From Purpureocillium takamizusanense (Eukaryota > Ascomycota > Sordariomycetes > Hypocreales > Ophiocordycipitaceae): a stretch of 64,000 bases of DNA. The position numbers were made by a program, and so were the translations under genes. Below are positions 20,964 to 32,867 of this stretch, in pieces. The stretch is from contig NC_063078.1 in the NCBI RefSeq assembly GCF_022605165.1, positions 558,001 through 622,000 on the forward strand, given 5' to 3'. Each line of letters starts with the position of its first letter. The first letter of the stretch is position 1. Below the pieces are notes generated by a model that was not told where the DNA came from, searched no databases, and saw only the letters and a list, made by a program, of their open reading frames with translations.

Positions 20964-22883
20964 TCAAGGACCCCAAGCTCCCAATACGTCTTTGCTTTGT
21001 CCCCCTGCTTGACCACCATTCCGCCCCGATTCCAAACTCTTGACTCTTCGAACGAGGAGGCCGGTGCACAACGGGCCTAGAATTGTGCAAAGAACGATGG
21101 CCCAGGTGACGGCAAGGAAGATTTCTGAGCCGCCGTCTGAGCCGGAACGCCCAAACACGCCGTGGCTTTGTGCGACAGAGGAGATGAGAAAGCCAATTTC
21201 TCCACGCGCAACCATGGCACAGCCCATGATGGCTGCAGGATACAACGACAACGGCTTCAAGGGATGCGGAGACGTATTGCGATCTCTCGGTTGTGTTTCA
21301 CCAGACGTCGTGCCTTCCGAGTGGCGCACCTCGCCTATTGAACAGTCATCACCTGCAGAGGCGTCGTGACTAGCTTCCCCCTCGCCGGTCGTACTGCTGC
21401 TCCCAGCGGCATCCTGCGGCTCCGTCGCCTGGTTCTGTGTTTCGGGTATGTCTCCTGGGTGCCGTTGCTGAAGCTCCGTTGCTGCATCTTGGGCTGGGGA
21501 CGCCTTCCGGTGCTCCAGCTTGAGCTGTTTGATGCATGCCTTGATGCCGGGAACGACTCCGGGGAACCGCACTAGCCACAGACCACAGGTCAGCTTGGCA
21601 ATGCACATGAGGATGGCATACACGATGCCCTTCCAGAGCGCATTGCCGGAGAACATGCGGGCGATTGGTATGGAGAAGCCGATCGATCCAAAGAAGAATG
21701 GCTGCAGCAGCCTCTGGACCACGGGCTCGTAGTAGTGCGCATAGACTTCGCGTCCGGAGTAGTTATCAGCGGGGTCTGATTCGACAAGGCGTGGCCCTGG
21801 GTCCGTGGCTGGGACTTGTTGCGTCCCTGCAACGCTCCCAGCGTGAGGCACTTCGGCATCCCACCAGCTGATTGCTGCGCCAGCAATATACGCCGCAAAC
21901 AAATTCGACGTGCCCGCATAGCTAGACGCGGCGACGAGGGCCAGAAGCAGTGCCGTGTGGAAGCCAAGAGCAGCACGTCGCGTGCGGAGGACTTTGTCGA
22001 GTCGGCTGCCCGGAGAGCTCTGCCGGTGGCTGTTCAAGGCCAGCGTTGCAGGCTTGACGAGCGCGAAGCATACTAGAGGTGTCACGGCTGTGAAGCCAAG
22101 AGACACAAGCACCGGCCGCAACACCGTCGTCGCGGAGATGGACGCATCAGATGCGCCGAGACTAGCGACCACCTGAACCATAACCAAGCCGACGACATCG
22201 TCCAGCATTGCGGCGCTCGCCAGCACCACGCCGAGTCGGGATTGGCTCAATCCACTCGATCGGAGGACAGTGAAGGTTGTCCCGAGGCTCGTGGAACACA
22301 GCGCAGCGCCGGCAGCAAAGCACTCTAGCTTAGACGCCCCTACCAAAGTACCTAGCACGAAGGACAGGGCAATCGGCACGCCAATGCCGGTCACCGCGAC
22401 TCCAATCGAGAGGAATATGTTGGCTTTCAATGAGCGAAAGTGCGTTGCAAGGCCGCCTATAGTCGCGACGTCAATTTGGCTTCATGGCATTGCGTTGCAG
22501 AGGACATGGGGTCGTCTACCTTCAAAGACAAGCAGAATGAGGCCGAGGTACCCCAACTGTACGATGGTGGCCTCGACGTCGCGAGAGAGTATCTCTCCTC
22601 CAGGAGTGCCATAGGCGACGCCGATAAGGATTTGTCCGATAAGCCCGCAGTAGAGAAGCGAGTTGACGATGTGGTTGAGGATATTGGACGCCAAGACAAA
22701 CGAAGACTGTATTAGTATCGTGGTGATGGACGGCTCATGGTAAGCCAGCGCGGGCCAGTCGCTCCCTGACTGTTGTAACATGGCTACATGGCTGACGATT
22801 GCGATGACAATATAAGGAACGAGTTGGTATAATTGCCTCTTAGCGGAGCTGGTTAGAGGGAGTATTGTGACGGAGAGATCCAT
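20964..22883 (-). CDS. Monovalent cation/proton antiporter (CPA family)
   Basis: 618-residue membrane protein of the sodium/proton exchanger superfamily. Exon 1 is 22520-22883 and exon 2 is 20964-22456. Intron 22457-22519 (63 nt, donor GTAGAC, acceptor ATAG) joins LLVFEG to GLATHF in phase 1. The core motif ALCSTSLGTTFTVL is followed by MLDDVVGLV, where two adjacent Asp (about residues 207-208) are the expected ion-binding pair of electrogenic antiporters. A conserved MVARGEIGFLISSVAQ occurs near the C-terminus. A hydrophilic insert of about 95 residues, rich in Gln, Glu, Ser and Thr (about 430-525), interrupts the C-terminal transmembrane region and may be a regulatory cytosolic loop. Homologues in fungi act in sodium or potassium balance at plasma, vacuolar or Golgi membranes; which of these applies is unclear. 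Confidence 0.88.
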
Positions 22884-23532
22884 GAAGTCAGAGTCACGTG
22901 GCCACCTTCATCCACTACTTTAGTCGCCCTCGACCTCGACGTGCAGCGCCGAAAACCACCAGACAGTAAGTACCAGAGGTTGACATTTGTGCTGTTTGTC
23001 CTTTGGCTACATGAATCATTGCTCTACGCCATCTGCGAGTTGGGTTTTGGCAGGATGCGGATCTATTGCGTTGTCAATGTCTGTGTGAGTCGCGCCATTC
23101 GACTAGCGCCAGGTATACTTCATGGAGGTGAATCCGAGCCATCAAGTTTCAAAGTTCCGACAGCATCGTCTCGTACGTAACCCATTCAGCATGTCTCGGT
23201 CAAATAGTGACATCAAATGCCCCTGAAAAGGAGCGAAGATGCCACGCAATCACACGGATCGATGCACTTGGACAACATGAAAGCGGCCGGACGGCGCCGC
23301 CACACTGAATCACCACCCGTTGAGTACCCTTCTGTCTGAATTTGAGACCGCAGCACTGCCGCATGTTCCCATCTATTTAAAATGCTTGCCTCGAGTCTAC
23401 GGCACCGAAACTCTTACAACTAGAAACACTTGGCCCAAGGATCAAAGCACCCCCTTCATCGTCGCACTTCTCAAGCTTCAAGTTGCGCTACGCCACAAAA
23501 GTCATCCTTTCACCAGTCAGCCTTCCGTGAGT
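22884..23532. other. Divergent promoter region between antiporter and small Cys-rich gene
   Basis: 649 bp between divergent start codons. Short plus-strand frames occur without family resemblance. A CACGTG hexamer is present at about 22896-22901, close to the antiporter start. Confidence 0.5.
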
Positions 23533-23733
23533 ATGTGTCAGACAGACACTTTCAGGGCGAAATGTCCGAAATGCAAGGGCACGTGGACTGTCAGGGAAAC
23601 TGTTCACCCCATGTGCAAAGACGCGGCCAAGGCAAGGCCTCCACGACGCGGCCAGTGCTTGAATGGCGATGTCGTCTACAAGCGGTACCACCCGGACAAG
23701 GTGTGCTCTTCGTGCAAGGCCAAGGGATCGTAG
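23533..23733 (+). CDS. Small Cys-rich protein, 66 residues
   Basis: A short frame from the ATG at 23533 coding for a basic Cys-rich polypeptide: CPKCKGTW near the start, two isolated Cys in the middle and CSSCKAKGS at the C-terminus. Two CxxC pairs could form one zinc ribbon. There is no signal peptide. Similar tiny proteins that begin with MC and carry spaced Cys are common in filamentous fungi, but I know no function. The frame continues upstream to a TTG at 23320 without an ATG, so the short version is preferred. It could also be the last exon of a longer gene: the bases just before the ATG (GTGAGT) look like a donor site rather than an acceptor. Confidence 0.45.
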   Translation: MCQTDTFRAKCPKCKGTWTVRETVHPMCKDAAKARPPRRGQCLNGDVVYKRYHPDKVCSSCKAKGS

Positions 23734-24414
23734 GCTTGCTGCCTAGATGCCCTGTCGAGAGCTATTCTAGAAGTGAGTGCGAGGCAAGTCGAGGTCGTCC
23801 AAATTAAGTATCATCAGCCTTATAGGTAGAGAGAGACCAAGCCCCAAACAACGGCAAATGCCGTTTATGAGCAAACATATTACGAACATATTGACGAATT
23901 TTACGTGGCACTGAAACGCCCCTGGCGTTCTGCAGTGATGTCACATGCATGTATGTGTGTTTCCTTTCCCCAGGTCCGTCCTGCGAACAGGTGCCTCCAC
24001 TCTCCTCGCCACGACTGACGAAGCTCCGTGCAGTGAGCATTAGTGGGAATAGTACGTATGTGCTTCGTACATGAGCATGGTACCTGCATGAGGCTGGGGG
24101 CGACAACGGGCCCGGGTCGCGGCCGTCGTCATCGACTGCTGCTCCTTTACCCCAAAGAAGCCGTGGTCCGAGCCTTGGGTACGGGCACGGGCTTCAAACC
24201 CGCGTGCACGTTGTAGCACTGGGCCCAGTCCTCACCCACTCTTCGAGAATCGTTCCGCCGGGTGACGACGTCTTTGACAGGGCTGGGCCGGGGTGACTAA
24301 TGACTCCGTAACTGTGCAGTTCGCAGGTGGGAGTGTGTGCGTGAGGACGTGCGTTGCCCTCGTTGCCCGTGGTGTCGCATGACGCGCATGGCGCATCCCG
24401 CCCGCCTGCGGGCT

Positions 24415-24431
24415 GATAGGGCGCTGATAAG
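24415..24431 (+). promoter_or_regulatory. Pair of GATA motifs far upstream of areA
   Basis: GATAG and GATAAG are separated by six bases (24415-24419 and 24426-24431). AreA/NIT2-type factors bind paired HGATAR sites. The pair lies about 4 kb upstream of the areA start, so a role in autoregulation is only a possibility. Confidence 0.3.
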
Positions 24432-26392
24432 TTGGCTCGTGTGTGTAAGACGAGCGACCCTCTTTACGTTTTATCCATTGTCAACCGGTGGCGTTGCCAG
24501 CCAAGTGGGGGGACGAGCGCCAGGACAGGGGCCATCATCTCATGCACAACAGACTGGCAGTTTTGGGGCCGAGAAAGAGTGTCTTCCCTTGCCCACTGTG
24601 AATACCTATACTACTACTGGCGATCTTAATGGCCAGCGGGGGGACAAACGAGTCCAAGGAAGCAGCGAAGCATGAACGGGTACGAGGTACTTCGTCCAAA
24701 CTGCGTCGGTCGCGCTTGCCCTGTCTGTGCATGCGGGTTTTTATATCCCCTCTCCGCTTTCTTTGGCAGTCGCCCCTGCCACGCCGGGCGCCGAACGGAG
24801 CACAGTCGGCCGAGGACACTCCTCCATGCAGATGGCTGGCATGGATCTCACCGCCCGTCGACTCGAGCCCCGGAGGCTGACGGGCATCCTGTGTGGCTGA
24901 TGGTCAGGCGAATCCAGGAGAATGGTCTTGTGCACTGCAAGAGCCGCTGCGGCAAGCCTTCTCAAGTGCCTGGAACGGCTGCTGCCTGTCTGTTCCTGAT
25001 CACAGGTGCATTCGCCGTCACCGCCGCTCATCATGGCACCGATGGGCGGCTCGTGGAGCCCGCTGGACCCTGAGATGCTCGCCCACGAACCGGGACTCCG
25101 CGCATCGTCTGTTGGTGGTTCGCTGATGAGGTGGCTACGTTGCCGCCGCCCGCATGTCATACATGGTGGGCCAATGCCGATCCACGCATTCTCGCTCGAC
25201 AGTCCATTGATCCAGCCATTGACCCATCCGTCAATGGCAGGCAACCGCTCATCGCGCAGGCGGAGACGCAATTCAACACCTACGAAGTAGACGTACCTAG
25301 CTGTCAGCAGCCAGGCAACTCGCGTGAGCCGCTGGGGCTGGCTGGTTGGCTGGCTGAAGCCAGAGAGAGACCTGTTGCTGGTCCTGTCATACCTAGGGAG
25401 GTACTACAAAGAGCAGAGAAATGCCCTCATTTGCCTTCTACCGCTGCTGGTGCCGTGGCCAGGATCGCAATTCATCCGCCGCCTGGTGAGGCATCTGCAG
25501 GGCCGTCGCGCACCAGCCTGCTCCACCACCGCCGGGCCGACATCGCGACGGGAGTTTCCACACCAGACACCAGGTCCCGCTCGCGTGGCAGCCATGCCCA
25601 TGATGGCCACAGGCAAAGGAAGAAGCGGTCCAGTAATTTGGGCCCGGCAAGCCAGTAAAGGTTGGGAACGAGCGGGCTAACACTAAGGCACGATAAGATG
25701 CCGGCGGCCCACGACTCCATCGTCGTCGATGCTAGTACTAGCCGCGAGTCCGTCGCCTCTGGTGCCTTTACAACGAACGGCTCAGCAATCCGACTCCCCG
25801 GGCAATTGGCGACCGGACGGGGGTGGGCTGGTCTGGCCAGGTGCGCAGGTAGTTTGGTCACAGCTCAACTGCCAGACACTCGTGGGCGCAGGAGCCGATG
25901 ATGTAGACGGCTGTTGACCTCCATTCCTCAGTCCATAAGAACATTAGTAGTTCCTTAAAATTACACACTTGTTGCCCAGCGGGTCCTGGATGTGCTGCCC
26001 AGCTAGGCACTGTTCAAAGAGCCGGGCACGAGAACGAACCGGCTCCGGTTCCGGTTCCGCGTAGACCAGTGGTGACGCCCCGCGGTTTCTCGGCCTCGTC
26101 GTCGAGATCGCTGGCTGTCCCGCGACTCACGGCGGCACGGCAACACATCGTTGCTTCGTCCTACGACTTGCGGAGGGACATTCGCACACACACATACTGT
26201 ACGCGCGCCCGCGCGCTTGGACAGCAGAGATGGTGCGATCGCTCGGCTGCACCATGGCCCAAAGGGGGGTGGGTGTGCCGTGCGTCGGAGGCTTGCCGCG
26301 CAGCCTCACCGAGGCAGCATCGGCCAAGGTTTGGTGCTGCCGACACCGTCCTGTGTGCGTGCGAATGGGCACGAGTGGCTGTCCCCGGCGCC

Positions 26393-26427
26393 GTGCGGTG
26401 CGGTGCGGTGCGGTGCGGTGCGGTGCG
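26393..26427 (+). repeat. (GTGCG)7 tandem repeat
   Basis: Seven perfect copies of a five-base unit, about 2 kb upstream of the areA start. The same unit recurs imperfectly on both sides. Confidence 0.9.
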
Positions 26428-26559
26428 AGGTCGAGTGGTGGTCTCGCCGCCCGAGGCAGACATGATGGAGCTGCGAGGAACCAGACGAGGTCCCTCGGGA
26501 CTTTTTTCCCGGTGAGTGTGCTGCGACCCACAGCCACACACACTCACACTCGCACGCAC

Positions 26560-26584
26560 GAGTCGAGTCGAGTCGAGTCGAGTC
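26560..26584 (+). repeat. (GAGTC)5 tandem repeat
   Basis: Five perfect copies of a five-base unit, 130 bp from the GTGCG array and preceded by a CA-rich stretch (about 26530-26558). Confidence 0.9.
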
Positions 26585-28432
26585 CCGTCGAGTCGCTTTC
26601 CGCTCCATCGTCGCCGCCGAGTCAAAACGCATGGACGGCGGAGAGGGGGCGGGGGCCGAAGGGTCCCCATATAATAAACCCCCATTTATTTGCACGTCCT
26701 TGTCCGTGTCGCTGGCCGCCCAGACTCGGGCGCCCGGCACCAGCTCCAGTCGTGCAAGGAAGAGAGTTTGGCCCGTGTCGGGCTTGGGCCATGCGCCGGA
26801 CCGGGGCCCCAGCACTCCGCCAACAACGCCCAGCATCGCACCGACGGCGGTGCCAGTCGCCCATTTCGTCACAGGCAAAAAAAAAAAAAGAGGGTTGTGA
26901 AGAAGGGTTCAAGGCGCAGGTCATGGTGGGACGCCACGGCAACTAAGCGTGTGGCCCCGGCAAGGATGACCAGGGTGCGCCCAGGTCCTCATCTTGTTTC
27001 CGTGAGCCTCGCCCCAGGCCAGTGAGATGCGATGCGCCCCCGCCGCCGAAAGCACATGTCAATGCTGCTGCTGCTGCTGCCGCTGCCGCTGCGGGAACCG
27101 TCGTCCCAAGGCTCGACATGCGCCGCCTTCTCATCTCAGGCTGGCAAAATCCGCATCGGGCGGGACGGCTCCCAAGACTGTGCGTTCGCAGGAGATCGAC
27201 GTCTGCGTGCACCGCTTCGCAGAAGGTCCACGCAGCGATCAGTACCGTGCTGCGGGAACGGCCATGGCCTTGGGTTGAGCGAGGCGGTCCGTCGCCCGGG
27301 GTGGGGGGAAGCGCAAGGGTGTTCAGCTGGCGGCGTGAACTTGTTGCATCAGCCGTTGGCGGCCGGTCCTATTGGTGTCCACGGAGCTAAACAGTGATGA
27401 CCCTCCTCGCGCACCTGCTCTTCCGCCCTCAAGAACCACAGTCCATGTGTGTACTTGGGGATGGGGCTTCACTTCACGGACTCGAACATGCTCCTGGCGG
27501 TTTGGCCGCATTCCGAGGGCATCGTGGAGACGGCGCTCGCAAACTCTACAGGACGGGAGGGAGACGGAGCGCTGCTGGTGTCGATGCCACTTGCCCGACC
27601 GACCCGCCTCTTTGTATGTGTACGTAGCACGTAGGTTTGTACGAAGCAGGCGTTGTGATGTGATCCCCCGCAGGACCGACCGGGAGCTGTTCCCAAAGAG
27701 GGCATCCGGGGCCGCAGACTATATATCCGTGGCGACGCAGACGCAGCCGCGGACGCAGTGGACGAGAAAAAGGGCAGGTTCTCGCGGGCCTGCTAATAAG
27801 CTCCCGCAGTCGCATAAGGTGGACTGACTAGATGGGATGGAGGCTTCCGCGCAATGGACGGGAGGCTCCAGCTCGCTCCTGCCCCCCAGCGCAGCACGCA
27901 CCCGCCTCCAGCAGGTCCGTCGACGCTGGCCGGGGGAATCAACCCGTCCAGGATCCATTCTCCTTCTGTTCTCCATGCTGCATGTGTGCTGGCCCCGCCG
28001 GCCGGCCGGATTTTCGGCGAGTCGCTCCTATGCCGCGACCCCCCATGGCCTGCTATAGCCCGCCCTGGGCACCAGCACGGGCGCCGCGCCTCTTAGTAGG
28101 TACGCTCGCGGAGGTCCAGGGCCACTGAGCGACCGATGGCGGCGCAACTCACGCTCACCACCTGGGCAGCGCATGCCCGCCCGTGTGGGGTCGCCCCCGG
28201 CCGCCCGTCCTCCCAGCACAGGCGCTCTCGGCGCGCACACCTAAGGTAGCGAAACACGCTGAGGTGAGTGCTAGTAGTAGTAGTGCAGGTAGCGCTCTCC
28301 CGACTCTGTCCGTCATCAGTCATTCATTTGCTCCAACCCTCCCCCTCCCCTCCCCATTCCTGGCCGGACATTTCTCGCTCGCGAACAGAACAACCCAACT
28401 GCCCACGCAGCCAGCGCTTTCTGCGTTCGACA

Positions 28433-31400
28433 ATGCACGCCAGCACCGCGACGCCCACGGCCACCTCACGGCCTATCGTCGCCATGGATCCTACCACGAC
28501 AGAGCACGACTTCCGCTTCCCCCGCCGGCCGGATCGCCGCGCCGCCGCTGCCGCCAACGACCAGAGTTCCCGTCCCGGCGCAGTCGACCAGAGCAAGCGC
28601 GACCTCATCCAGCGCACCTACGCCTCCGCCAACGACAACCTGCTGGGGACCCCTTTGTTTCCGACGCTCCAGAGCGACTCGCCTCAGAGCGTCGACGAGA
28701 TGCAGGACGACGACCCGCTGGCCACGCAGGTCTGGAAGTTCTTCAAGTCGACCAAGCAGCAGCTTCCTAACCAGCAGCGAATGGAGAACCTGACCTGGCG
28801 CATGATGGCACTCAGCATGCGCAAGAAGAAGCAGCTCGAGGAGGAGGAACAAATGAAGAAGCAGCAGCAGCAGCAGAACAGGTATGCCCACGACGCTTTC
28901 CAGCGATGGTGGGCGATGATGATGATAGCCCGCCATTCCGCGCCTTGGTCCCCCCGCCCTGCCTGTGGCGATCGCCTCGCTGACCGCGGTATTTTGCCTC
29001 AACCCCAACAGTGTTCTCCGACAGGCGACACAGAATGCCCCGAGTGGCATTGCCCAGCAGCTGCGAAAGACGTCAGAGAACAACTTCAACGGCGCAGAGC
29101 CTATGAATGTCGACGACTTCATCTTCTCGGATAGAGCCGCCGCATCCACAGGCTTTATGTCACCACCGCCGGCCCCCGGCTTTAAGTTGGCTGACGACCA
29201 GGCGTCTGGTGCCTCGGCGATTCCCATCAAGTCCCGCAGGGATTCGACGGGGCAGTTCGTCCCGCAGTCGGTTCCTCATCACCAGCGGTCGCGGAACGAT
29301 GAGTTCAACTATGTGACTCGCCATCATCGTAAAACGAGCATTGACGAGCGTCGGGTGAGTCCGAATCCTTGTCGGCCAGCGGCTGCCAGTGCATGCCCCC
29401 GGAGCGGCTTTTTTTTTGTGCCTGCACTGTTCAATACCACCCCTCCATTCGGTTGCTGCTATCTCCCCTCTATATACTATACGCGAGTCTCCGCAACGGC
29501 TTTTGTCACGGCATCCAAAATGACACCATCGGCCCCGGCGCACTCGGTGACGTATCACATGCTGAGCTTTTGCAGAACCGGAAACGCCCCGCCAATTTCT
29601 CTCCTCATGTCTCTGCCGTCAACAGCAGCGCAGCTGGCGGCGCTCCCAACCTCGATGCGGATGCAGACCTTCACGGTTACTCGTTGGACAATAGCGGCGC
29701 GACCACCATGCATCAGCAAATGCCTGGAGCCAACGGCGCTGTGCCGTTGAACCTCGACACGTTCATGGACGACCCCATCATGACCTCTGCCGCCCATTTT
29801 CAGCAGAATTTCTCTTCCTTTTCTCCTTCGTCTTCTCCGATGATACCCAATGGCCCGTTCTCGGCCATGTACAACAATTCCTCTGTTCAGTCCTCATCGC
29901 TCAATACCACCGAGCTTTACTCTCCCTCGGGCTCGGCGTATCAGTCGACTGTCTCAACCCCGATACCAATGTCGGACAACGATGGCTTCTATTTCGGCTC
30001 TTCAGACGTGCGACAGCAGCGATCGCAAGGGTTTCGTCAGCCTCCCCCCCAGACCTTGGGTCCAGCCCAACAGCAGTTCATGTACAGCGGCGCAAATGGC
30101 GGTCACAACATGTTCGCGGCCACTGGAGCCGGATCCGAACCGGTGTCGGCATTCAGCACGGCCCCCAGCTCCTTCGGCCACATTGACCCGACGCAGGTTT
30201 TCCAGCCGGACAGTCAGGGTGCGTCCCCCAACGTTCCAATGCGGCACGACAACATGTTTTCTTTTGGCGGAGAGTCCGACGACGAGGATTCCAACAATTT
30301 CGGCGACCGCAGCACAGCCATGCACAGCGACTTCTCCCCGACTGTTGACGAGAGCGGCGGCTCACTTGGTTGGGACGCCTCCCTCCCTGGGCAATTCAGC
30401 ACACAGGCCGCTCGCTTCCCCGGTGGGCCTCCTCGCAAGCAAGTCGTCATCGGTGGTACCACCACCGATTACGTCGAGAGTAGCGGAGACTGGGAGGGCA
30501 GTGGCCTGGCGCGCTCCCAGTCACAGTCTTTCAGGCACGGAAACGACGTGCCCCAGCAGAGGATCCCTCGCAACGCATCCACTCCCTCGCACCTGGCCAC
30601 AAAACACAGCGGCTTCGAGCAGATCGCACAGTCATTGCCTACGTCCCCCGGCGGCGACGTTCCCGGCACCATGTCCGGGTTCTCCTCCGCCGCACCAAGT
30701 CGGCCGTCTTCACCACCCGGCTCTAAGCGCGGTTCTTCGACTAACCTCCAGGCCGCCGGCCCCCAGAACGATGGAAACGGGCCTACTACGTGTACCAACT
30801 GCTTCACCCAAACTACCCCGCTGTGGCGTCGCAACCCCGAGGGCCAGCCTCTTTGCAACGCCTGCGGTTTGTTCCTGAAGTTGCACGGCGTGGTGCGACC
30901 CCTCAGCTTGAAGACGGACGTTATCAAAAAGAGAAACCGGGGTTCGGGGGGTAACAGCTCCATCGGATCAGGCTCAAGATCCAGGAAAAATGCGAATGCG
31001 AATAGCTCGGCGGCAGCCTCTCGCAAGAGTTCAACTCTTTCCATGTCAACTACTGCTGCCGCTGCCAAAACTACCAGCCACCACAGCACTGCTTCGCCCC
31101 CAGCCAATCGGTCCGTGGCTGCAAAGGACATTGACAGTCCTGGCAGTGGCGGCGTAGCCTCCGGGCACAACACAGCGGGCAGCACGCCCACGAGCCACTT
31201 CGGGAACATCGGTTCCTCTGTAGGTACTACTGGGGTGAAGGGTGCTGTTCCGATCGCGGCCGCTCCCCCCAAGGCAACTCCCGGGCCGGGCGCCTCTTCG
31301 GCATCTCGATCCGCCGCGACGTCGTCGAAACGCCAGCGTCGGCATAGCAAGAGCGTAGGCTCCGAGGCTTCTAGCGGCATGGACCTCGACGCCCCAGGCG

Positions 31401-31609
31401 AGGTGGCGAGCCCGAATGATGTAGCCCGTTCCCTGGGTCACTCCTCTGCCATGGGCTCCATCTCGAGCACGATGATGTCCGGCTCATACGGCATGAGCCC
31501 TCGCGCGCCGATAGCCCCTGGCGGCATGATGCCTATGGGATCGCAGCCGCCCAACGCTGGGAACCCTACCGGGGCCCAGGAATGGGAGTGGCTCACGATG
31601 AGTCTCTAA
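28433..31609 (+). CDS. areA: GATA-type nitrogen regulator AreA/NIT2
   Basis: Global activator of nitrogen catabolic genes, nuclear. Exons are 28433-28881, 29012-29354 and 29576-31609, giving 941 residues. Intron 28882-29011 (donor GTATGC, acceptor ACAG) joins in phase 2 ([13 protein letters not shown]). Intron 29355-29575 (donor GTGAGT, acceptor GCAG) joins ERR to [10 protein letters not shown] in phase 0. The N-terminal block [20 protein letters not shown] followed by [12 protein letters not shown] is the conserved AreA domain. The GATA finger lies at about 670-694 with the pattern C-x2-C-x18-C-x2-C (CTNC, then CNAC) and includes [20 protein letters not shown], followed by a basic tail (VIKKRNRG). 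The last residues, EWEWLTMSL, match the conserved C-terminus that in other fungi contacts the repressor NmrA. A second in-frame ATG at 28484 is an alternative start. Long Ser/Asn/Gln-rich linkers are normal for the family. Confidence 0.96.
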
Positions 31610-32867
31610 GACTCCTGGCGTTACGAAGGCCTAGCATGAGCTACTCTACATTGGGAGAGGCTCTCGACTGCGTGCTTTTTGACTTGCGAAGCGAAACCGA
31701 AATAAGGCGTTGGGCTCACTTTTTTCGTGCTTGTGTTTTTCTCCTCACTGGGCTTGGAGATCTGCTCTCTCTCTCTCTCTCTTTACCACGTACAGGTGCT
31801 TTACTCCGCGGCTGCCTGGTTGGTGCGTGTTTTGGTACATTCACTTTCGTACCGCTCCTGGGAAAGCGCGCTCCCACTGTATCAGCAGCGGGGTCTCACG
31901 ACGATGGGTGTCTTGTTCTTGATCTCGGGGTTATTGACTGATGAAGGGCGATTGATGACGGAAGGGGTGATGAGCGGGCGGCGCACGTACAATTTATATT
32001 ATAGAGATTCGACGGACGACGGATGACAGACAGCGATGGGATCGGAATAAGGAAGAGCTTTTCAATGAGGTTTTGGCTGGCTTGATTTTTGCTTGTTTTG
32101 CCCTTGCTCTACGGCGACGGAGGAGGTGTTGAGAAGAGGCGTTTTCCTGCTGCTTCGGTTTGCCTTGGCTTGGCTAGCTTGCGTCTTGGGGTTTCTTGAT
32201 TCGGATCTCTGGAACAACTTGCCGAGTTCGACCCGTATCTTTTTGCTGGGTGATGCCTCTAGCAACGAAGCGGTTGGCTAGGGTTGTGTGGTCTGCCTGT
32301 TCTGTTCTGGTCCTCGAGCTACGATTCGGGATATGCTGTGCACACATATATACATATCCACAGATACGCACAAGCAAGAAACACGCGGTTCATGAACATG
32401 ATACATGTATTCTTCCACCCCACCAGACTCCCTCGCGTAATGAACATAAGATACCGAGAGGACAACAATGCCCGCCTGACCCAAAGCCCGTCCATCCATC
32501 CATCCATCCATTCAGTCTAGAAACTCCCCGCCTGCCCATTTGTCGAGATTTGCCGGCCGACACCGCGGAGGCAGCAGCGACTCCCTCCATGATAGCGCCA
32601 CGCGCGCGGACACTGCCCGGCCATGTATACAGCGCAGAGGAAAGAGTAGAATACGAGAAAAGAGAAAAGAAGAGAGGCAAAAGAAGCAGGAAAGAAGGGA
32701 ACGTGCCATGCACATTACGATAAGCAATGACTGCCAGCATGCATCGCGAAAGCCCTCTTCTGAGACAAGAAAAAGGACAGGAAGAGCCGTAACGAAACGA
32801 CCGGGTACTCACGGCCGAGCAAACCAAGCTCTTGCCTAAGAAGCTGACTGAAATTGGTCCTCTTCGT
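31610..32867. other. Convergent 3' region between areA and Dbf2-type kinase genes
   Basis: 1.26 kb with a CT repeat near 31760-31782 and a (CCAT)5 array (listed). No coding frame resembles a protein family. It probably contains the areA 3' untranslated region. Confidence 0.6.
32492..32511 (+). repeat. (CCAT)5 microsatellite
   Basis: Five perfect tetranucleotide copies in the convergent region between areA and the kinase gene. Confidence 0.9.

Larger units (their letters stand above)
23734..28432. other. Long gene-free region upstream of areA
   Basis: 4.7 kb with no supportable gene. It is GC-rich with many overlapping chance frames on both strands, none with a domain. It contains pentamer tandem repeats, two close GATA motifs (listed separately), A-runs at about 26878-26889, and AT-rich TATA-like spots near 26670-26680 and 27718-27726. 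areA/nit-2 orthologs are known for long leaders, so part of this is probably promoter and 5' untranslated region. Confidence 0.6.

Noticed and set aside
24741..25271. 176-codon minus-strand frame in the areA upstream region
   Set aside because: No recognised motif, no splice support, overlapping equally long frames on the other strand.
32222..32236. tRNA B-box-like sequence (gttcgaccc) followed by a T run
   Set aside because: The flanking bases do not pair as a T-arm and no A box or acceptor stem is present.
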